Source: Rhodoligotrophos sp. CJ14 (lineage in GTDB: Bacteria > Pseudomonadota > Alphaproteobacteria > Rhizobiales > Im1). Taken from it: a stretch of DNA of 64,000 nt. Where the stretch lies: assembly GCF_038811545.1 (NCBI RefSeq), contig NZ_CP133319.1, positions 3,315,516 through 3,379,515 on the forward strand, given 5' to 3'. The notes under the pieces are model-generated. The model was not told the origin of the DNA and made no database searches. It saw nothing but the letters and a program-made list of their open reading frames with translations. How positions within the stretch are numbered: the stretch's first letter is position 1; the number at the start of each line of letters is the position of its first letter. This document shows positions 46,290 to 58,510 of this stretch, one piece after another. The position numbers were made by a program, and so were the translations under genes.

Positions 46290-47180
46290 ATGCCTGAGCT
46301 GCCCGAGGTCGAAACCGTCCGCCGCGGCCTTGCTAACGCAATGATCGGCCATCGCATAGAAAGGCTCGATCTGCGGCGGGACGACCTGCGCTTTCCCTTT
46401 CCCCCTGATTTCCGCCAGCGCGTGCAAGGCGCCCGTATCGAGCGCATGGACAGGCGCGCCAAATATCTGCTGGGCCTGACCGATCGTGGTGATGTCTTGA
46501 TCATGCATCTTGGCATGTCCGGCCGGTTCACCATCGTGCCCGCTGGGGGACGGGCTCTCGAGCCAGGCGTGTTCTACCATGCTGCGACAGCCGGCGCCGG
46601 AGACGGCCCGCATGATCATGTGATCTTCGACTTGGACGATGGCACCCGCATCGTCTACGCCGACCCGCGGCGCTTCGGGATCATGGATCTTGCCCGGGCG
46701 GATGGGCTGCACGAGCACAAGCTGCTGCGGGGCATCGGCGTCGAGCCTTTGGATGACACCTTTGACGCAGCCTATCTGGCTGCGCGCCTTAAGGGCCGCG
46801 AGGCACCGCTCAAGGCCGCCCTGCTCGACCAACGCATCATTGCAGGTCTTGGCAATATATATGTCTGTGAAGCGCTGTTCCGTGCTGGCCTGTCCCCCCA
46901 GCGCAAGTCCGGCACGGTGGTGGATGACGGCCGCCCGACGCCGGCCGTGCATCGGCTCGTCGACAGTATCAAGACAGTGCTGCGGGATGCGATCGCGGCG
47001 GGCGGATCCTCGCTGCGCGATTATGCCCAGGCCAATGGCGAGCTCGGCTATTTCCAGCACACCTTCGAGGTCTATGATCAGGAGGGTAAGCCCTGCCGGC
47101 GGCCGGGATGCGGTGGCATTGTCGAGCGGGTGACCCAGAGCGGTCGCTCCACATTTTTCTGCAGCACCTGCCAGGAATGA
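46290..47180 (+). CDS. mutM: Formamidopyrimidine-DNA glycosylase
   Basis: Removes 8-oxoguanine and formamidopyrimidines; bifunctional glycosylase/AP lyase. Catalytic N-terminus [13 protein letters not shown] (Pro 2, Glu 3), H2TH region [20 protein letters not shown] and C-terminal zinc finger [18 protein letters not shown]...FFCSTCQ. 296 aa. The mutM - enoyl-CoA hydratase - rpsT order is conserved in alphaproteobacteria. Confidence 0.97.
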   Translation: MPELPEVETVRRGLANAMIGHRIERLDLRRDDLRFPFPPDFRQRVQGARIERMDRRAKYLLGLTDRGDVLIMHLGMSGRFTIVPAGGRALEPGVFYHAATAGAGDGPHDHVIFDLDDGTRIVYADPRRFGIMDLARADGLHEHKLLRGIGVEPLDDTFDAAYLAARLKGREAPLKAALLDQRIIAGLGNIYVCEALFRAGLSPQRKSGTVVDDGRPTPAVHRLVDSIKTVLRDAIAAGGSSLRDYAQANGELGYFQHTFEVYDQEGKPCRRPGCGGIVERVTQSGRSTFFCSTCQE

Positions 47181-47249
47181 TCGGCGGTTGCGCGGTCGCC
47201 GATCTCGGCTACAGTTGCGCCAGATGTTCAGGGAGAGAACAGGACTGCT

Positions 47250-48023
47250 ATGGCCTACGAAAACATCATCGTCGAGACCCGTGACCGGGTTGGCCTCATC
47301 ACGCTCAATCGACCCAAGGCTCTGAATGCGCTGAATTCCGCATTGATGGGCGAGCTGGTCCAGGCATTGAGCGAGTTCGATGCGAACGATCAGATCGGCT
47401 GTATCGTGCTGACGGGCAGCGAAAAGGCCTTCGCCGCCGGAGCCGATATCAAGGAGATGCAGACCAAGACCTATATGGATGCCTATAAGGGTGATTTCCT
47501 GACGTCTTGGGACGGCGTGTCTCGCACCCGCAAGCCGATCATTGCGGCGGTTGCAGGTTATGCCCTGGGCGGCGGCTGTGAGCTCGCCATGATGTGCGAT
47601 TTCATCATCGCGGCGGAGACCGCCAAGTTCGGTCAGCCGGAAATCACGCTGGGTGTGATGCCTGGCGCGGGCGGCACCCAGCGCCTGACGCGCTTCGTTG
47701 GCAAGTCCAAGGCGATGGACATGTGCCTGACCGGCCGCATGATGGATGCGGCTGAAGCGGAGCGGTCCGGCTTGGTCAGCCGGGTTGTCCCGGCCGGCAC
47801 CCTTCTCGACGAGGCCATGAAGGCTGCCGAGAAGATTGCGGCATTCTCCCTCCCGATCGTGATGCTGACCAAGGAGACGGTCAACCGGGCCTACGAGACC
47901 ACCTTGGCCGAGGGCATTCGCTTCGAGCGGCGCGTGTTCCAGTCCATGTTTGCGACGGAAGACCAGAAGGAAGGCATGACGGCCTTCATCGAGAAGCGTC
48001 AGCCGAACTTCAAGAATCGCTGA
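47250..48023 (+). CDS. Enoyl-CoA hydratase (crotonase family)
   Basis: Hydrates trans-2-enoyl-CoA in beta-oxidation or related pathways. The oxyanion-hole segments [12 protein letters not shown] and [14 protein letters not shown] are intact, with the second catalytic Glu in [21 protein letters not shown]. 257 aa, the standard short-chain crotonase size (PaaF/Ech type). Gap of 69 bp after mutM. Confidence 0.94.
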   Translation: MAYENIIVETRDRVGLITLNRPKALNALNSALMGELVQALSEFDANDQIGCIVLTGSEKAFAAGADIKEMQTKTYMDAYKGDFLTSWDGVSRTRKPIIAAVAGYALGGGCELAMMCDFIIAAETAKFGQPEITLGVMPGAGGTQRLTRFVGKSKAMDMCLTGRMMDAAEAERSGLVSRVVPAGTLLDEAMKAAEKIAAFSLPIVMLTKETVNRAYETTLAEGIRFERRVFQSMFATEDQKEGMTAFIEKRQPNFKNR

Positions 48024-48138
48024 ATATCGATCAGGTGAGTTGACGCTTTCGGCCGTCATGGCTATAAGCGCGGACTTGGGACGGGCGTCGTTGCGGCGGC
48101 GCCCGTCTCCCGTTTTCGTTCAAGAAGGAATTGTCGTC

Positions 48139-48405
48139 ATGGCCAACACTCGTTCGGCTAAGAAGGCTATCCGCCAGGCGCAGAGACGTACGGAGATCAA
48201 TGGCGCTCGCCGCAGCCGCGTGAGGACGTTCGTCCGCAAGGTCGAGGAGGCGATTGCCAGTGGCGACCAGAAGGCGGCCGAGCAGGCTCTTCGTGCAGCG
48301 CAACCTGAAATTGTCCGTGGCGCGAACAGGGGTATCCTTCATCGCAACACCGCGTCCCGGAAAATTTCTCGGCTGGCGCATCGTATAAAGACGATGTCTG
48401 CCTGA
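48139..48405 (+). CDS. rpsT: 30S ribosomal protein S20
   Basis: 88-aa, highly basic S20 with [17 protein letters not shown] at its start and [17 protein letters not shown] at its end. ATG 48139 is supported by AAGGA nine bases upstream; the in-frame extension to 48040 is not S20. A hairpin terminator follows. Confidence 0.97.
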   Translation: MANTRSAKKAIRQAQRRTEINGARRSRVRTFVRKVEEAIASGDQKAAEQALRAAQPEIVRGANRGILHRNTASRKISRLAHRIKTMSA

Positions 48406-48429
48406 TATTCAGGCTGGGGTCGCGATAGG

Positions 48430-48458
48430 GGGCGCGCCGGGTAACCGGGGCGCCCTTC
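48430..48458 (+). terminator. Terminator of rpsT
   Basis: GGGCGC (48430-48435) pairs with GCGCCC (48450-48455) and CCGG with CCGG (48437-48440/48445-48448) around a GTAA tetraloop, with one G/G mismatch. TTCTCATTT follows. Lies 25 bases after the rpsT stop. Confidence 0.7.
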
Positions 48459-48587
48459 TCATTTGGCGAATAGTCAGTACAAAGATTTATCAGAATTCTT
48501 CTCGGCGGAACAACTGCTTACCCGTATCGCTGGGCCGGATCCCGTTTAACCCGGGATGGGAGCCTGTGTAAAAATCAAGAAATGCTC

Positions 48588-48611
48588 AAACCGCGGAATT
48601 CTGCGGTTTTT
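48588..48611 (+). terminator. Terminator-like palindrome
   Basis: AAACCGC (48588-48594) pairs with GCGGTTT (48603-48609) around GGAATTCT, which itself nearly completes a 22-bp palindrome; five Ts end the sequence (48607-48611). Good intrinsic terminator geometry, though the rpsT terminator lies already 130 bp upstream, suggesting either a second terminator or the end of a small transcript. Confidence 0.65.
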
Positions 48612-49319
48612 GGGCCACAGTTCTTGTTACTGCCGATTCATATGACGACTCAATAACTTGTTAACCGTCGGCTCTACTTCGACGGTGCCGTTTCGTATTC
48701 GGATAAATATCTGTATACGGAGTAATAGGTGGGTTGCCTGTTGTCATGCCCAGCGCCTCCGTGTAAGGTCATCGGGCGCTTCAGAGTGACGGCCAAATTT
48801 GGGCCTCGAGTTCACTCCTGAGGGGTTGTCGAATTGTGGCCAGGGCGGTCGCGAGGCTGAACTACCCGTGTTTCAGCGTGATCGCTCGCCACGTCACATG
48901 CGCGTATTGGTTGTTGTTGGCTCGGGCGGAATGCCGTCCGGGGCGGGGAAATTTTGTCAGTTGAGGAGCTTTGAAGACATGGCGGGGGAGCGGCGCTGAC
49001 CGGCATATCGCGGTCACTCGGGCGGGGTATTCGTTAATCACCATCTGAACCTTTTGGGTGGGCGTGGCTATGGCGCGCCGGCCTACTGAGTTGTCGGCGC
49101 TGCAGCAGGCGGCGCGAGAGAGGTTTGTGTCTGATGAAGAGTGTGGGGTCGGTTCAATCGCTGCAATTGGTGCGAAAGCCGGGAGTGGGTAATCAGGGGA
49201 GTTGGCAGACATCTGGGCCTGGTGACCGCTCTTCGGCAATCCGGTCCGGAGCAACCGCTCTCTCGCCGTCGAACTCTTCGGCCGTGTTGGCAAGCGTTTC
49301 TAGTAAGGGGAACGAGGGA

Positions 49320-50801
49320 GTGGCATTCGACGAGTCAAAAGCTGCCGATCTGGCGGCAGCATGGGGACGTATCTCCGATAGGCTCAGGGCGGAGCTCGGC
49401 GAGGATCTCTTCTCCAGTTGGTTTGCTCGGATGGAGATGGAGGAGCGCTCCGGCTCGAAGTTGATTGTCTCCGTATCCACGCAATTCCTCCGGAACTGGG
49501 TGCAGTCGCACTATCTGGATAAGCTCGTGAGCCTGGCCGATGCTGAGCTCGGCGGCATCCAGGATGTGCAGATTCGCGTGAGAACACGGGGGGCCCCCGT
49601 GCGCATCGTGCGGTCGGAACCCCGTCGCGGAGCCCCGCGGGCCGAATCTATCAGCCCTGCACCCGCAGCCACGCCGGTCCAGTCGAAGCCCGCGCCGCAA
49701 CCTGTGGCGAAATCAGCGGATCCGCACCCGAAACCCGCTCCCGATATCGATCGGGGCACGCCGCTTGATCCGGAGCTGACCTTCGATACCTTCCTTCTCG
49801 GCAAGTCCAACGCGCTTGCCCATGCGGCCGCAACACGCGTCGCAGAGGCAACCATAGACGCGCCCGTCAGCTTCAATCCGCTTTACGTCCATTCGGCCTC
49901 GGGACTGGGAAAAACCCACCTCTTGAATGCCATTGCATGGCGCATTCGCGAGCTACAGCCGCAACGCCGGGTGCTGTTCCTCAGTGCCGAACGGTTCATG
50001 TATCACTTCATCACGGCGATCCGTGCACGCGACGTGATCCTGTTTAAGGACCAGTTCCAGTCGGTCGATGTGCTGCTGGTCGACGACTTCCAGTTCTTGC
50101 AGGGCAAGACCATGCTGCAGGAGTTCCTGCACACCTTCAATTCCCTGGTCGATTCCAAGCGTCAGGTGATTGTTGCCGCCGATGTTCCACCGACCCAGCT
50201 CGATTCGATCGATGCGCGCATGCGCTCCAGGCTCGCCGGCGGGCTTGTCGTCGACATTCAGCCACCGGAGCTCGAGCTCAAGCGGCGCATCCTGCATGCG
50301 CGATTGGTTGAATCGGTCAAGCGCGACCCTTCCATCTCCGTGCCGGAGGATGTGGTCGAGTTCATCGCCAATCGCGTCCATGGCGGCGGCCGGGAGCTCG
50401 AAGGCGCGCTGATCCGGGTGATCGCCCATCAGCAGCTGGTGCAGGCGCCAATGTCCGTGGACCTCGCTGCTTCTGCCTTGCGCGATCTGGTGCAGAACGC
50501 CGATGTTCAGCGCATCAAGATCGATGACATCATGCGGGTCGTCGGCCGTCACTACAATGTGGCCAAGGCCGATCTCCTCTCGCCCCGTCGGGCTCGGTCC
50601 ATCGTTCGGCCGCGCCAGGTCGGCATGTATCTCGCCAAGCGCTTGACCTCTCGGTCTCTGCCGGAGATTGGCCGCCGATTCGGGGGCCGCGATCACTCCA
50701 CCGTTCTTCACGCCGTGCGCAAGGTTGAGGAGCTCCTCCAGAAGGATGAGCAGCTCCAGCGCGAGGTGGTGCTGCTAACAAAGCTCCTTGAGCAGCCCTG
50801 A
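49320..50801 (+). CDS. dnaA: Chromosomal replication initiator protein DnaA
   Basis: AAA+ initiator of chromosome replication. Domain I (RAELGEDLFSSWFARMEME), a Pro/Ala-rich linker, AAA+ domain with Walker A SGLGKTHLLNA and Walker B VLLVDDFQFLQGK, and DNA-binding domain IV with LPEIGRRFGGRDHSTVLHAV. I take GTG 49320, which has AAGGGG nine bases upstream and gives 493 aa, the normal alphaproteobacterial length. The frame continues to ATG 49134 (555 aa), preceded by AGAGAGG 11 bases away; that N-terminus would be low-complexity and unusual. Confidence 0.93.
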   Translation: MAFDESKAADLAAAWGRISDRLRAELGEDLFSSWFARMEMEERSGSKLIVSVSTQFLRNWVQSHYLDKLVSLADAELGGIQDVQIRVRTRGAPVRIVRSEPRRGAPRAESISPAPAATPVQSKPAPQPVAKSADPHPKPAPDIDRGTPLDPELTFDTFLLGKSNALAHAAATRVAEATIDAPVSFNPLYVHSASGLGKTHLLNAIAWRIRELQPQRRVLFLSAERFMYHFITAIRARDVILFKDQFQSVDVLLVDDFQFLQGKTMLQEFLHTFNSLVDSKRQVIVAADVPPTQLDSIDARMRSRLAGGLVVDIQPPELELKRRILHARLVESVKRDPSISVPEDVVEFIANRVHGGGRELEGALIRVIAHQQLVQAPMSVDLAASALRDLVQNADVQRIKIDDIMRVVGRHYNVAKADLLSPRRARSIVRPRQVGMYLAKRLTSRSLPEIGRRFGGRDHSTVLHAVRKVEELLQKDEQLQREVVLLTKLLEQP

Positions 50802-50977
50802 ACGGCGGCGCACAGCCCCGGGGCTTGTGATTGCCACCGATCCGGGGCACATTCCCGATGAGCGATACGCCACCCGTCATGCGTATGCATTCGGTTGCGC
50901 CGCAAGGAGCCCCGTCTGTACGCAGATCGCGTTGATGGCGTTACGGGATGGGCAAGATGAGGAGCTAAGTTGCCGCC

Positions 50978-52096
50978 ATGAAGGTCACCATCGAGCGGTC
51001 GGCCTTTCTTAAAGCGCTGAACCACGTCCAGAGCGTCGTGGAAAGGCGAAACACGATACCCATTCTGTCGAATGTGCTGATCCAGGCCCGCGCCGGTGAG
51101 ATCCGTCTGAGTGCGACCGACCTTGACGTGGAGGTGATCGAGACGGTTCCTGCCGATGTGGCCCAGGGCGGAGCCACAACGGTCCCAGCGCACATGATGC
51201 ATGACATCGTGCGCAAGCTCCCCGATGGCACCCAGCTTCAGATCGAGCAGGGCGCCGACACGGGTCGCGTCTCGATCTTTGCCGGGCGCTCCCGTTTCGC
51301 GCTGCAGGCCTTGCCGGCGGAGGAATTTCCCGGGCTGACGGCCGGCGAGTTCTCCAACAATTTCGCGGTGCAGGCCTCCGATCTCAAAACCATGATCGAG
51401 CGCACCCGCTTTGCGATCTCGACCGAGGAGACTCGCTACTATCTGAACGGCATCTATCTGCATGCAGTTCGCGCTGAACCGGCGGACAAGCTGCGGGCGG
51501 TTGCAACCGATGGCCATCGCCTGGCCCAGTTCGAACTGGCTTTGCCATTGGGGGCGGCCGGAATGCCGGGTGTGATCGTTCCGCGCAAGACGGTCTTGGA
51601 AGTGCACCGTCTGATCGAGGATCGCGATGCCTCTATCGAGATCTCCTTGTCCCAATCGAAGATCCGCTTTGGCTTCGATGGCATCGTGCTGACCTCCAAG
51701 CTCATTGACGGGACCTTCCCGGATTACGAGCGCGTGATCCCGAAGCACAACGATAAGGTGATGGACGTCGACACTAAGCTCTTCGCTCAGGCCGTTGATC
51801 GCGTCTCCACCATTTCCAGCGAGAAGGGCCGTGCCGTCAAACTGCATATCGGCAGCGGCAAGGTGGTGCTCACCGTCAACAATCCAGACAGCGGCTCGGC
51901 CGAAGAGGAGCTCGTCGCCGATTACGACGCCACGGATATCGATATCGGCTTCAATGCGCGCTATCTCCTTGATATCGCCGGGCAACTCGAGGGCGACACA
52001 GCGCGGTTCATGCTGGCGGATGCGGGCTCGCCCACGGTCATCCGCGATGTCGTGGACGACTCGGCGCTATACGTCCTGATGCCGATGCGGGTGTGA
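50978..52096 (+). CDS. dnaN: DNA polymerase III beta sliding clamp
   Basis: Ring-shaped processivity clamp. MKVTIERSAFLKALNHVQSVVERRNTIPILSNV is the canonical opening (given here only as landmarks MKVTIERSAF and RRNTIPILSN), and the protein ends in YVLMPMRV, the usual clamp C-terminus. 372 aa. Follows dnaA by 176 bp, the ancestral dnaA-dnaN-recF-gyrB order. Confidence 0.97.
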   Translation: MKVTIERSAFLKALNHVQSVVERRNTIPILSNVLIQARAGEIRLSATDLDVEVIETVPADVAQGGATTVPAHMMHDIVRKLPDGTQLQIEQGADTGRVSIFAGRSRFALQALPAEEFPGLTAGEFSNNFAVQASDLKTMIERTRFAISTEETRYYLNGIYLHAVRAEPADKLRAVATDGHRLAQFELALPLGAAGMPGVIVPRKTVLEVHRLIEDRDASIEISLSQSKIRFGFDGIVLTSKLIDGTFPDYERVIPKHNDKVMDVDTKLFAQAVDRVSTISSEKGRAVKLHIGSGKVVLTVNNPDSGSAEEELVADYDATDIDIGFNARYLLDIAGQLEGDTARFMLADAGSPTVIRDVVDDSALYVLMPMRV

Positions 52097-52240
52097 ACGC
52101 GGAAACTCTCTCCAGTACCCTTGGAAAGCGCGGAAAAGCTTGCAGAATCGCTGCGGCGACGCCATATAACGCTCGGGCGTTAAGCTCGGCGGATTGAGGC
52201 ATTTTCGTTCGCAGGACGTTCGGTCATTGGAGCGCCGACG

Positions 52241-53479
52241 GTGTCAAAAAACCGCGCTCTGGCGCTGACAAGACTAACTCTGACAGATTTCCGCAATTAC
52301 GCGCGCCTGCGTCTGGACGTGGGCCCGGCACCGGTGGTGCTCACTGGGCCCAATGGTGCCGGCAAGACCAATCTGCTGGAGGCTCTCTCGATATTGTGTC
52401 CGGGCCGCGGCCTCCGGTCAGCGGCCTATGCGGATATGGTGCGCCACCAAGGTGCCGGCGGCTGGGCCATTGCGGCCGTGCTCGATGGGCCCCAGGCAGA
52501 GATCCGCGTCGGTACAGCCTGGAATGGCAGCCAGGGCGAGGCACTCGCTGGCGAGCCGGACGGCGCTGCCGATGCCATGGGATCGCCTGTGCAACCGGTC
52601 AAAGGGGCCTCACAAGCACGCCAAGTGCGCATTGAGGGCACCACCCATCGTGGCTCCGGGGCGCTCGCCTCGATCATTCGCATGGTGTGGATTACCCCGG
52701 CAATGGACCGTCTCTTCAATGGTCCGGCGGGTGATCGGCGTCGCTTTCTCGACCGGCTGGTGCTTGGGATCGATCCAGAACATGCCAGCCGAGTGAACGC
52801 CTTTGACCGGCTGATGCGCGATCGTAATCGGCTGTTGGAAGAGGGGCGGGAGGGCGCGCGCCGCGATCCGATCTGGCTTGATGGCCTCGAGGCGGCGATG
52901 GCCGAGCACGCTGTCGCCATTGCCGCGGCCCGGCAGGCGACTGTGGAGGCGCTCCAGCTGGCGGCCAGCGAGCAGCACGCCAGTGGCCAGATGGGCACAT
53001 TCCCCTGGGGGCAGTTCACCATTGAAGGCGAGCTCGAAGCGGCGATTGCGGAAATGCCGGCGCTGCATGTGGAAGAGCGCTACCGTACAATTCTCGCCGA
53101 ATCGCGTGGACTTGATGCGAGCGCAGGCCGCTGCCTTCGGGGTCCTCATCGCAGCGACCTGGTGGTTAAGCACGGTCCAAAGGATGTGGAAGCGCGGCTA
53201 TGCTCCACCGGCGAACAGAAGGCGTTGCTCATCGGCATCATCCTGGCTCATGCCCGGATCGTTGCCGATGGCTTTGATGGATATGCGCCGATCATGCTGC
53301 TCGATGAAGTCGCGGCGCATCTGGACGAGGAGCGGCGGCGGGGCTTGTTCGAATGCCTGCTGGCGCTTCCTGTCCAGGCTTGGATGACCGGGACCGACGC
53401 GTCCCTGTTTTCTGCCCTGCGCGGTTCGGCGCAGTTCTTGCGGGCCCGCGATGGCGCGCTCATGGAACTGGTTGATTGA
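52241..53479 (+). CDS. recF: DNA replication and repair protein RecF
   Basis: SMC-like ATPase that helps load RecA at gaps. Walker A GPNGAGKTNLLEAL (about 36-49), signature STGEQKALLIGIIL and Walker B IMLLDEVAAHLDEERR. LTDFRNYARLRL is the family start. 412 aa, longer than the usual 370-385, mainly because of an Ala/Gly/Gln-rich segment at about residues 96-126. Starts at GTG 52241. Located between dnaN and gyrB. Confidence 0.94.
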   Translation: MSKNRALALTRLTLTDFRNYARLRLDVGPAPVVLTGPNGAGKTNLLEALSILCPGRGLRSAAYADMVRHQGAGGWAIAAVLDGPQAEIRVGTAWNGSQGEALAGEPDGAADAMGSPVQPVKGASQARQVRIEGTTHRGSGALASIIRMVWITPAMDRLFNGPAGDRRRFLDRLVLGIDPEHASRVNAFDRLMRDRNRLLEEGREGARRDPIWLDGLEAAMAEHAVAIAAARQATVEALQLAASEQHASGQMGTFPWGQFTIEGELEAAIAEMPALHVEERYRTILAESRGLDASAGRCLRGPHRSDLVVKHGPKDVEARLCSTGEQKALLIGIILAHARIVADGFDGYAPIMLLDEVAAHLDEERRRGLFECLLALPVQAWMTGTDASLFSALRGSAQFLRARDGALMELVD

Positions 53480-55924
<2,445 letters not shown>

Positions 55925-55936
55925 CACGTAAACAGG

Positions 55937-56404
55937 TCAGCGCCGCTCCTGGCACACATCCACCCATGTCGCATCGACCAGACTGGCCAGCCGGTCTGGT
56001 GCGATGCGCAGGGCACTATGGGTGGAGCCTGCAGCCGGCACCACCTCATCGAAGAGCTTCAGCGAGACATCGCAATAGACCTGCAGCGGCGCCTTGAGCC
56101 CGAACGGGCAGACACCGCCGACCGGATGCCCCGTGATGGCTTCGACCTCCTCGGGGCCGAGCATGCTCACCTTGCCGCCGAAAGCGGCCTTGGCCTTGCG
56201 ATTGTCGAGGCGAGCATCGCCGCGCGTGACCAGAAGGAATGTCTGATCGCCCGCACGCAGCGAGAGCGTCTTGGCGATCTGCCCGGGCTCGACCCCGTGG
56301 CCGGCCGCTGCGAGAGCGACGGTCGCCGTGCTCACGTCAAGTTCGATGATCTCGATGTCGGGCGCATGCTGCGCGAGAAAGGCGCGCACAGACTCTATGC
56401 TCAT
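55937..56404 (-). CDS. YbaK/EbsC family aminoacyl-tRNA deacylase-like protein
   Basis: 155-aa protein of the YbaK/ProX family, which removes mischarged amino acids from tRNA (for example Cys-tRNA(Pro)). QIAKTLSLRAGDQTFLLVTRG with the conserved Lys, and GHPVGGVCPFGL, the GxxxGGxxPFG-like signature, are visible. ATG 56404 is chosen; the frame's longer extension has no family resemblance. Convergent with gyrB with 12 bases between stops. Confidence 0.9.
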   Translation of the reverse strand: MSIESVRAFLAQHAPDIEIIELDVSTATVALAAAGHGVEPGQIAKTLSLRAGDQTFLLVTRGDARLDNRKAKAAFGGKVSMLGPEEVEAITGHPVGGVCPFGLKAPLQVYCDVSLKLFDEVVPAAGSTHSALRIAPDRLASLVDATWVDVCQERR

Positions 56405-56486
56405 GGTGATCGGCTTCGGTGTTGATGAGTTCGAGCATTTCGAGCGAAGTGGATCCGGCTCGCGTGAAGAAAATGCGACAAACGCG

Positions 56487-56909
56487 CTAGTGTTCGAACT
56501 GCTTCCGCAGGGCATCGAAGCCGGTCGTGTATATGCTCTCGATCACCTGGATCGCCTGGCTTTCGGTGGTGCCGGGCTTCGGGCGAAAGCGCCCTGTCCA
56601 GGTCACCCTGCAATGGCTCTCGTCCACAGGCATGACCGCGATCGTGGAATGATAATCTTCGACCGGTAACGGACCATCGATCAGGCTGTAACTATAGGAC
56701 ATGGCCCCATCATCCACGGCGTCCAGCTGCTCGATCAAGGTACCCCCACCTGTCACCGCCAGAAGTCGTCGCCGCTTGCCATCGACCTCCTCGACCCGAC
56801 CGGCATCGATCACTGGATGCCATTGCGCGATATCGCCAAACTGGCCGATAACGGCCCAGACGCGGTCGGCAGCGGCTTTGAGTTCTACGGATTTTGCAAG
56901 CTCTGTCAT
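56487..56909 (-). CDS. SRPBCC family protein (polyketide cyclase/MxaD-like)
   Basis: 140-aa START-like (SRPBCC) domain protein with the opening SVELKAAADRVWAVIGQFGDIAQWHPVID (landmarks ADRVWAVIG and WHPVI) and the closing VRTWTG-like region RVTWTGRF. These proteins bind small hydrophobic ligands; the ligand here is unknown. ATG 56909 has AGGGG about nine bases upstream. Divergent from dapB, with about 135 bp between starts. Confidence 0.87.
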   Translation of the reverse strand: MTELAKSVELKAAADRVWAVIGQFGDIAQWHPVIDAGRVEEVDGKRRRLLAVTGGGTLIEQLDAVDDGAMSYSYSLIDGPLPVEDYHSTIAVMPVDESHCRVTWTGRFRPKPGTTESQAIQVIESIYTTGFDALRKQFEH

Positions 56910-57043
56910 ACTCAGCACCCCTGCCACGCGCCCAATCAAGCAAACCATATTGATCCATGCCCGGGGCGGCAACCCGGTCTCCTTTCTTTTCATCTGACAG
57001 CTCGCCTGCTATAGGGCGCAATGTAGCCTCGGGGGATGTGACG

Positions 57044-57856
57044 ATGACGGCGATGAGAATTGCCATTGCAGGTGCCGGCGGTCGAATGGGTCGCACGCTG
57101 ACGCGGCTCGTTCATGAAATGGACGGATGCGAAGTTGCGGGAGGCCTCGAAGCGCCTGGATCCTCTCTGATCGGCGCCGATATGGGGCAGCTTGCAGGCA
57201 TCGGCGAGATTGGCGTTACGATCCAGGATGATCCCCTGCCGCTCTTTACCCGGATCGATGGCATCATTGATTTCACCACCCCGGCGGCATCACTGCCTCT
57301 GGCTGATCTTGCGGCCCAGGCCCGCATCGTTGATGTGATCGGCACCACCGGCTTCAGCCCCGAGGACGATAAGAGAATTGCAGCCGCGGCGCGCCATGCG
57401 ACAATCGTCAAGTCCGGCAATATGAGCCTCGGCGTCAACCTGCTGGCGGCAATGATCCGCAAGGTGGCGGCAGCCCTCGACGAGAGTTTTGATATCGAGG
57501 TCGTCGAAATGCACCATCGCAACAAGGTCGATGCTCCCTCAGGCACCGCCCTGCTGCTCGGCCAGGCCGCCGCTGAGGGGCGCAAGGTGGGGCTGAGCGA
57601 AGCCTCCGTTCGGGTGCGTGATGGGCACACGGGCCCGCGCCAGCGCGGCACCATTGGCTTTGCCACATTGCGCGGCGGCAGCGTCATTGGCGATCACACC
57701 GTCATCTTTGCTGGCGATGGTGAGCGGGTCGAGCTCGGGCATCGGGCGGAGGGGCGCGACGTTTTCGGTCGCGGTGCGGTCAAGGCCGCCCTATGGGCTC
57801 GTGGCCGGAAGCCGGGATTATATTCGATGGCCGATGTTCTCGGCCTGACCGATTGA
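57044..57856 (+). CDS. dapB: 4-hydroxy-tetrahydrodipicolinate reductase
   Basis: Lysine/diaminopimelate pathway step. Rossmann motif [10 protein letters not shown] at the N-terminus, [19 protein letters not shown] and the catalytic segment [19 protein letters not shown]. 270 aa from ATG 57044, with GGGGGA eight bases upstream; ATG 57053 is also possible. gpmA follows after 15 bases. Confidence 0.97.
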   Translation: MTAMRIAIAGAGGRMGRTLTRLVHEMDGCEVAGGLEAPGSSLIGADMGQLAGIGEIGVTIQDDPLPLFTRIDGIIDFTTPAASLPLADLAAQARIVDVIGTTGFSPEDDKRIAAAARHATIVKSGNMSLGVNLLAAMIRKVAAALDESFDIEVVEMHHRNKVDAPSGTALLLGQAAAEGRKVGLSEASVRVRDGHTGPRQRGTIGFATLRGGSVIGDHTVIFAGDGERVELGHRAEGRDVFGRGAVKAALWARGRKPGLYSMADVLGLTD

Positions 57857-57871
57857 GAGTGAGGGCGTTTG

Positions 57872-58492
57872 ATGGACAGTCTGCTGGTACTCGTTCGGCA
57901 CGGCCAGAGTGAGTGGAACCTCAAGAACCTGTTTACGGGTTGGGCCAATCCCGATCTCACTGAGCTTGGGCGGGAAGAGGCGAACCAGGCAGGCGAACGT
58001 CTGAAGGCGCTCGGCCTTTCCTTCGATACGGCCTTCACCAGTGCGCTGATCCGCGCCCAGCATACGCTCTCGCGCATTTTGAAGGTGCTGGGCCAGGAGG
58101 ATCTGCCCGTCACCCGCGATCAGGCCCTGAACGAGCGCGATTATGGGGAGCTCACCGGCCTCAACAAGGATGAGGCGCGCGCGCGCTGGGGCAAGGAGCA
58201 GGTGTTTCTCTGGCGCAGATCGTATGACGTGCAGCCTCCGGGCGGTGAGAGCCTCGCGGATACGGCAGCGCGTGTCGTGCCCTATTTCGAGGCCAACATC
58301 GTGCCACAGCTGAAGCAGGGCAAGCGGGTCCTGATCGTCGCCCATGGCAATTCCCTGCGCGCCCTCATCATGCATCTCGAGAACCTGCCGGGCGAGGAGA
58401 TTGCCAAGCGCGAGCTCGCCACCGGCGCCCCGATCATCTACCGGCTCGACCAGGATATGAAGGTGACGAGCCGCGAGGAGCCGAAGGGCTGA
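57872..58492 (+). CDS. gpmA: 2,3-bisphosphoglycerate-dependent phosphoglycerate mutase
   Basis: Glycolytic/gluconeogenic mutase of the histidine phosphatase superfamily. Phospho-His motif [23 protein letters not shown], then [25 protein letters not shown] and [10 protein letters not shown]. 206 aa, the short Hyphomicrobiales form (E. coli has about 250). ATG 57872 has GAGGG six bases upstream. The dapB-gpmA-nth neighbourhood is conserved in this group. Confidence 0.95.
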   Translation: MDSLLVLVRHGQSEWNLKNLFTGWANPDLTELGREEANQAGERLKALGLSFDTAFTSALIRAQHTLSRILKVLGQEDLPVTRDQALNERDYGELTGLNKDEARARWGKEQVFLWRRSYDVQPPGGESLADTAARVVPYFEANIVPQLKQGKRVLIVAHGNSLRALIMHLENLPGEEIAKRELATGAPIIYRLDQDMKVTSREEPKG

Positions 58493-58510
58493 CGGCTGAT
58501 CTAAGCCAGC

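Larger units (their letters stand above)
48406..49319. other. Long non-coding region upstream of dnaA
   Basis: About 0.9 kb with no convincing gene. It holds the rpsT terminator, a hairpin at 48539-48557 (ATCCCG/CGGGAT), a terminator-like hairpin at 48588-48611, a hairpin at 48664-48686 (ACCGTCG/CGACGGT) and one sequence fitting the relaxed DnaA box TTWTNCACA on the minus strand (TTTTACACA, 48565-48573). The part around 48600-48740 is AT-richer than the surroundings. The last 190 bp are an open frame continuous with dnaA, but read as low-complexity sequence. A replication origin is possible but no cluster of DnaA boxes is seen. Confidence 0.5.

Noticed and set aside
46254-48059. A 601-codon open frame on the minus strand opposite mutM and the enoyl-CoA hydratase
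   Set aside because: It spans two real genes and their intergenic gap on the other strand; its length follows from their codon bias.
48799-48999. Short 66-codon frame in the region before dnaA
   Set aside because: No ribosome binding site, no family resemblance and composition like the surrounding non-coding DNA.
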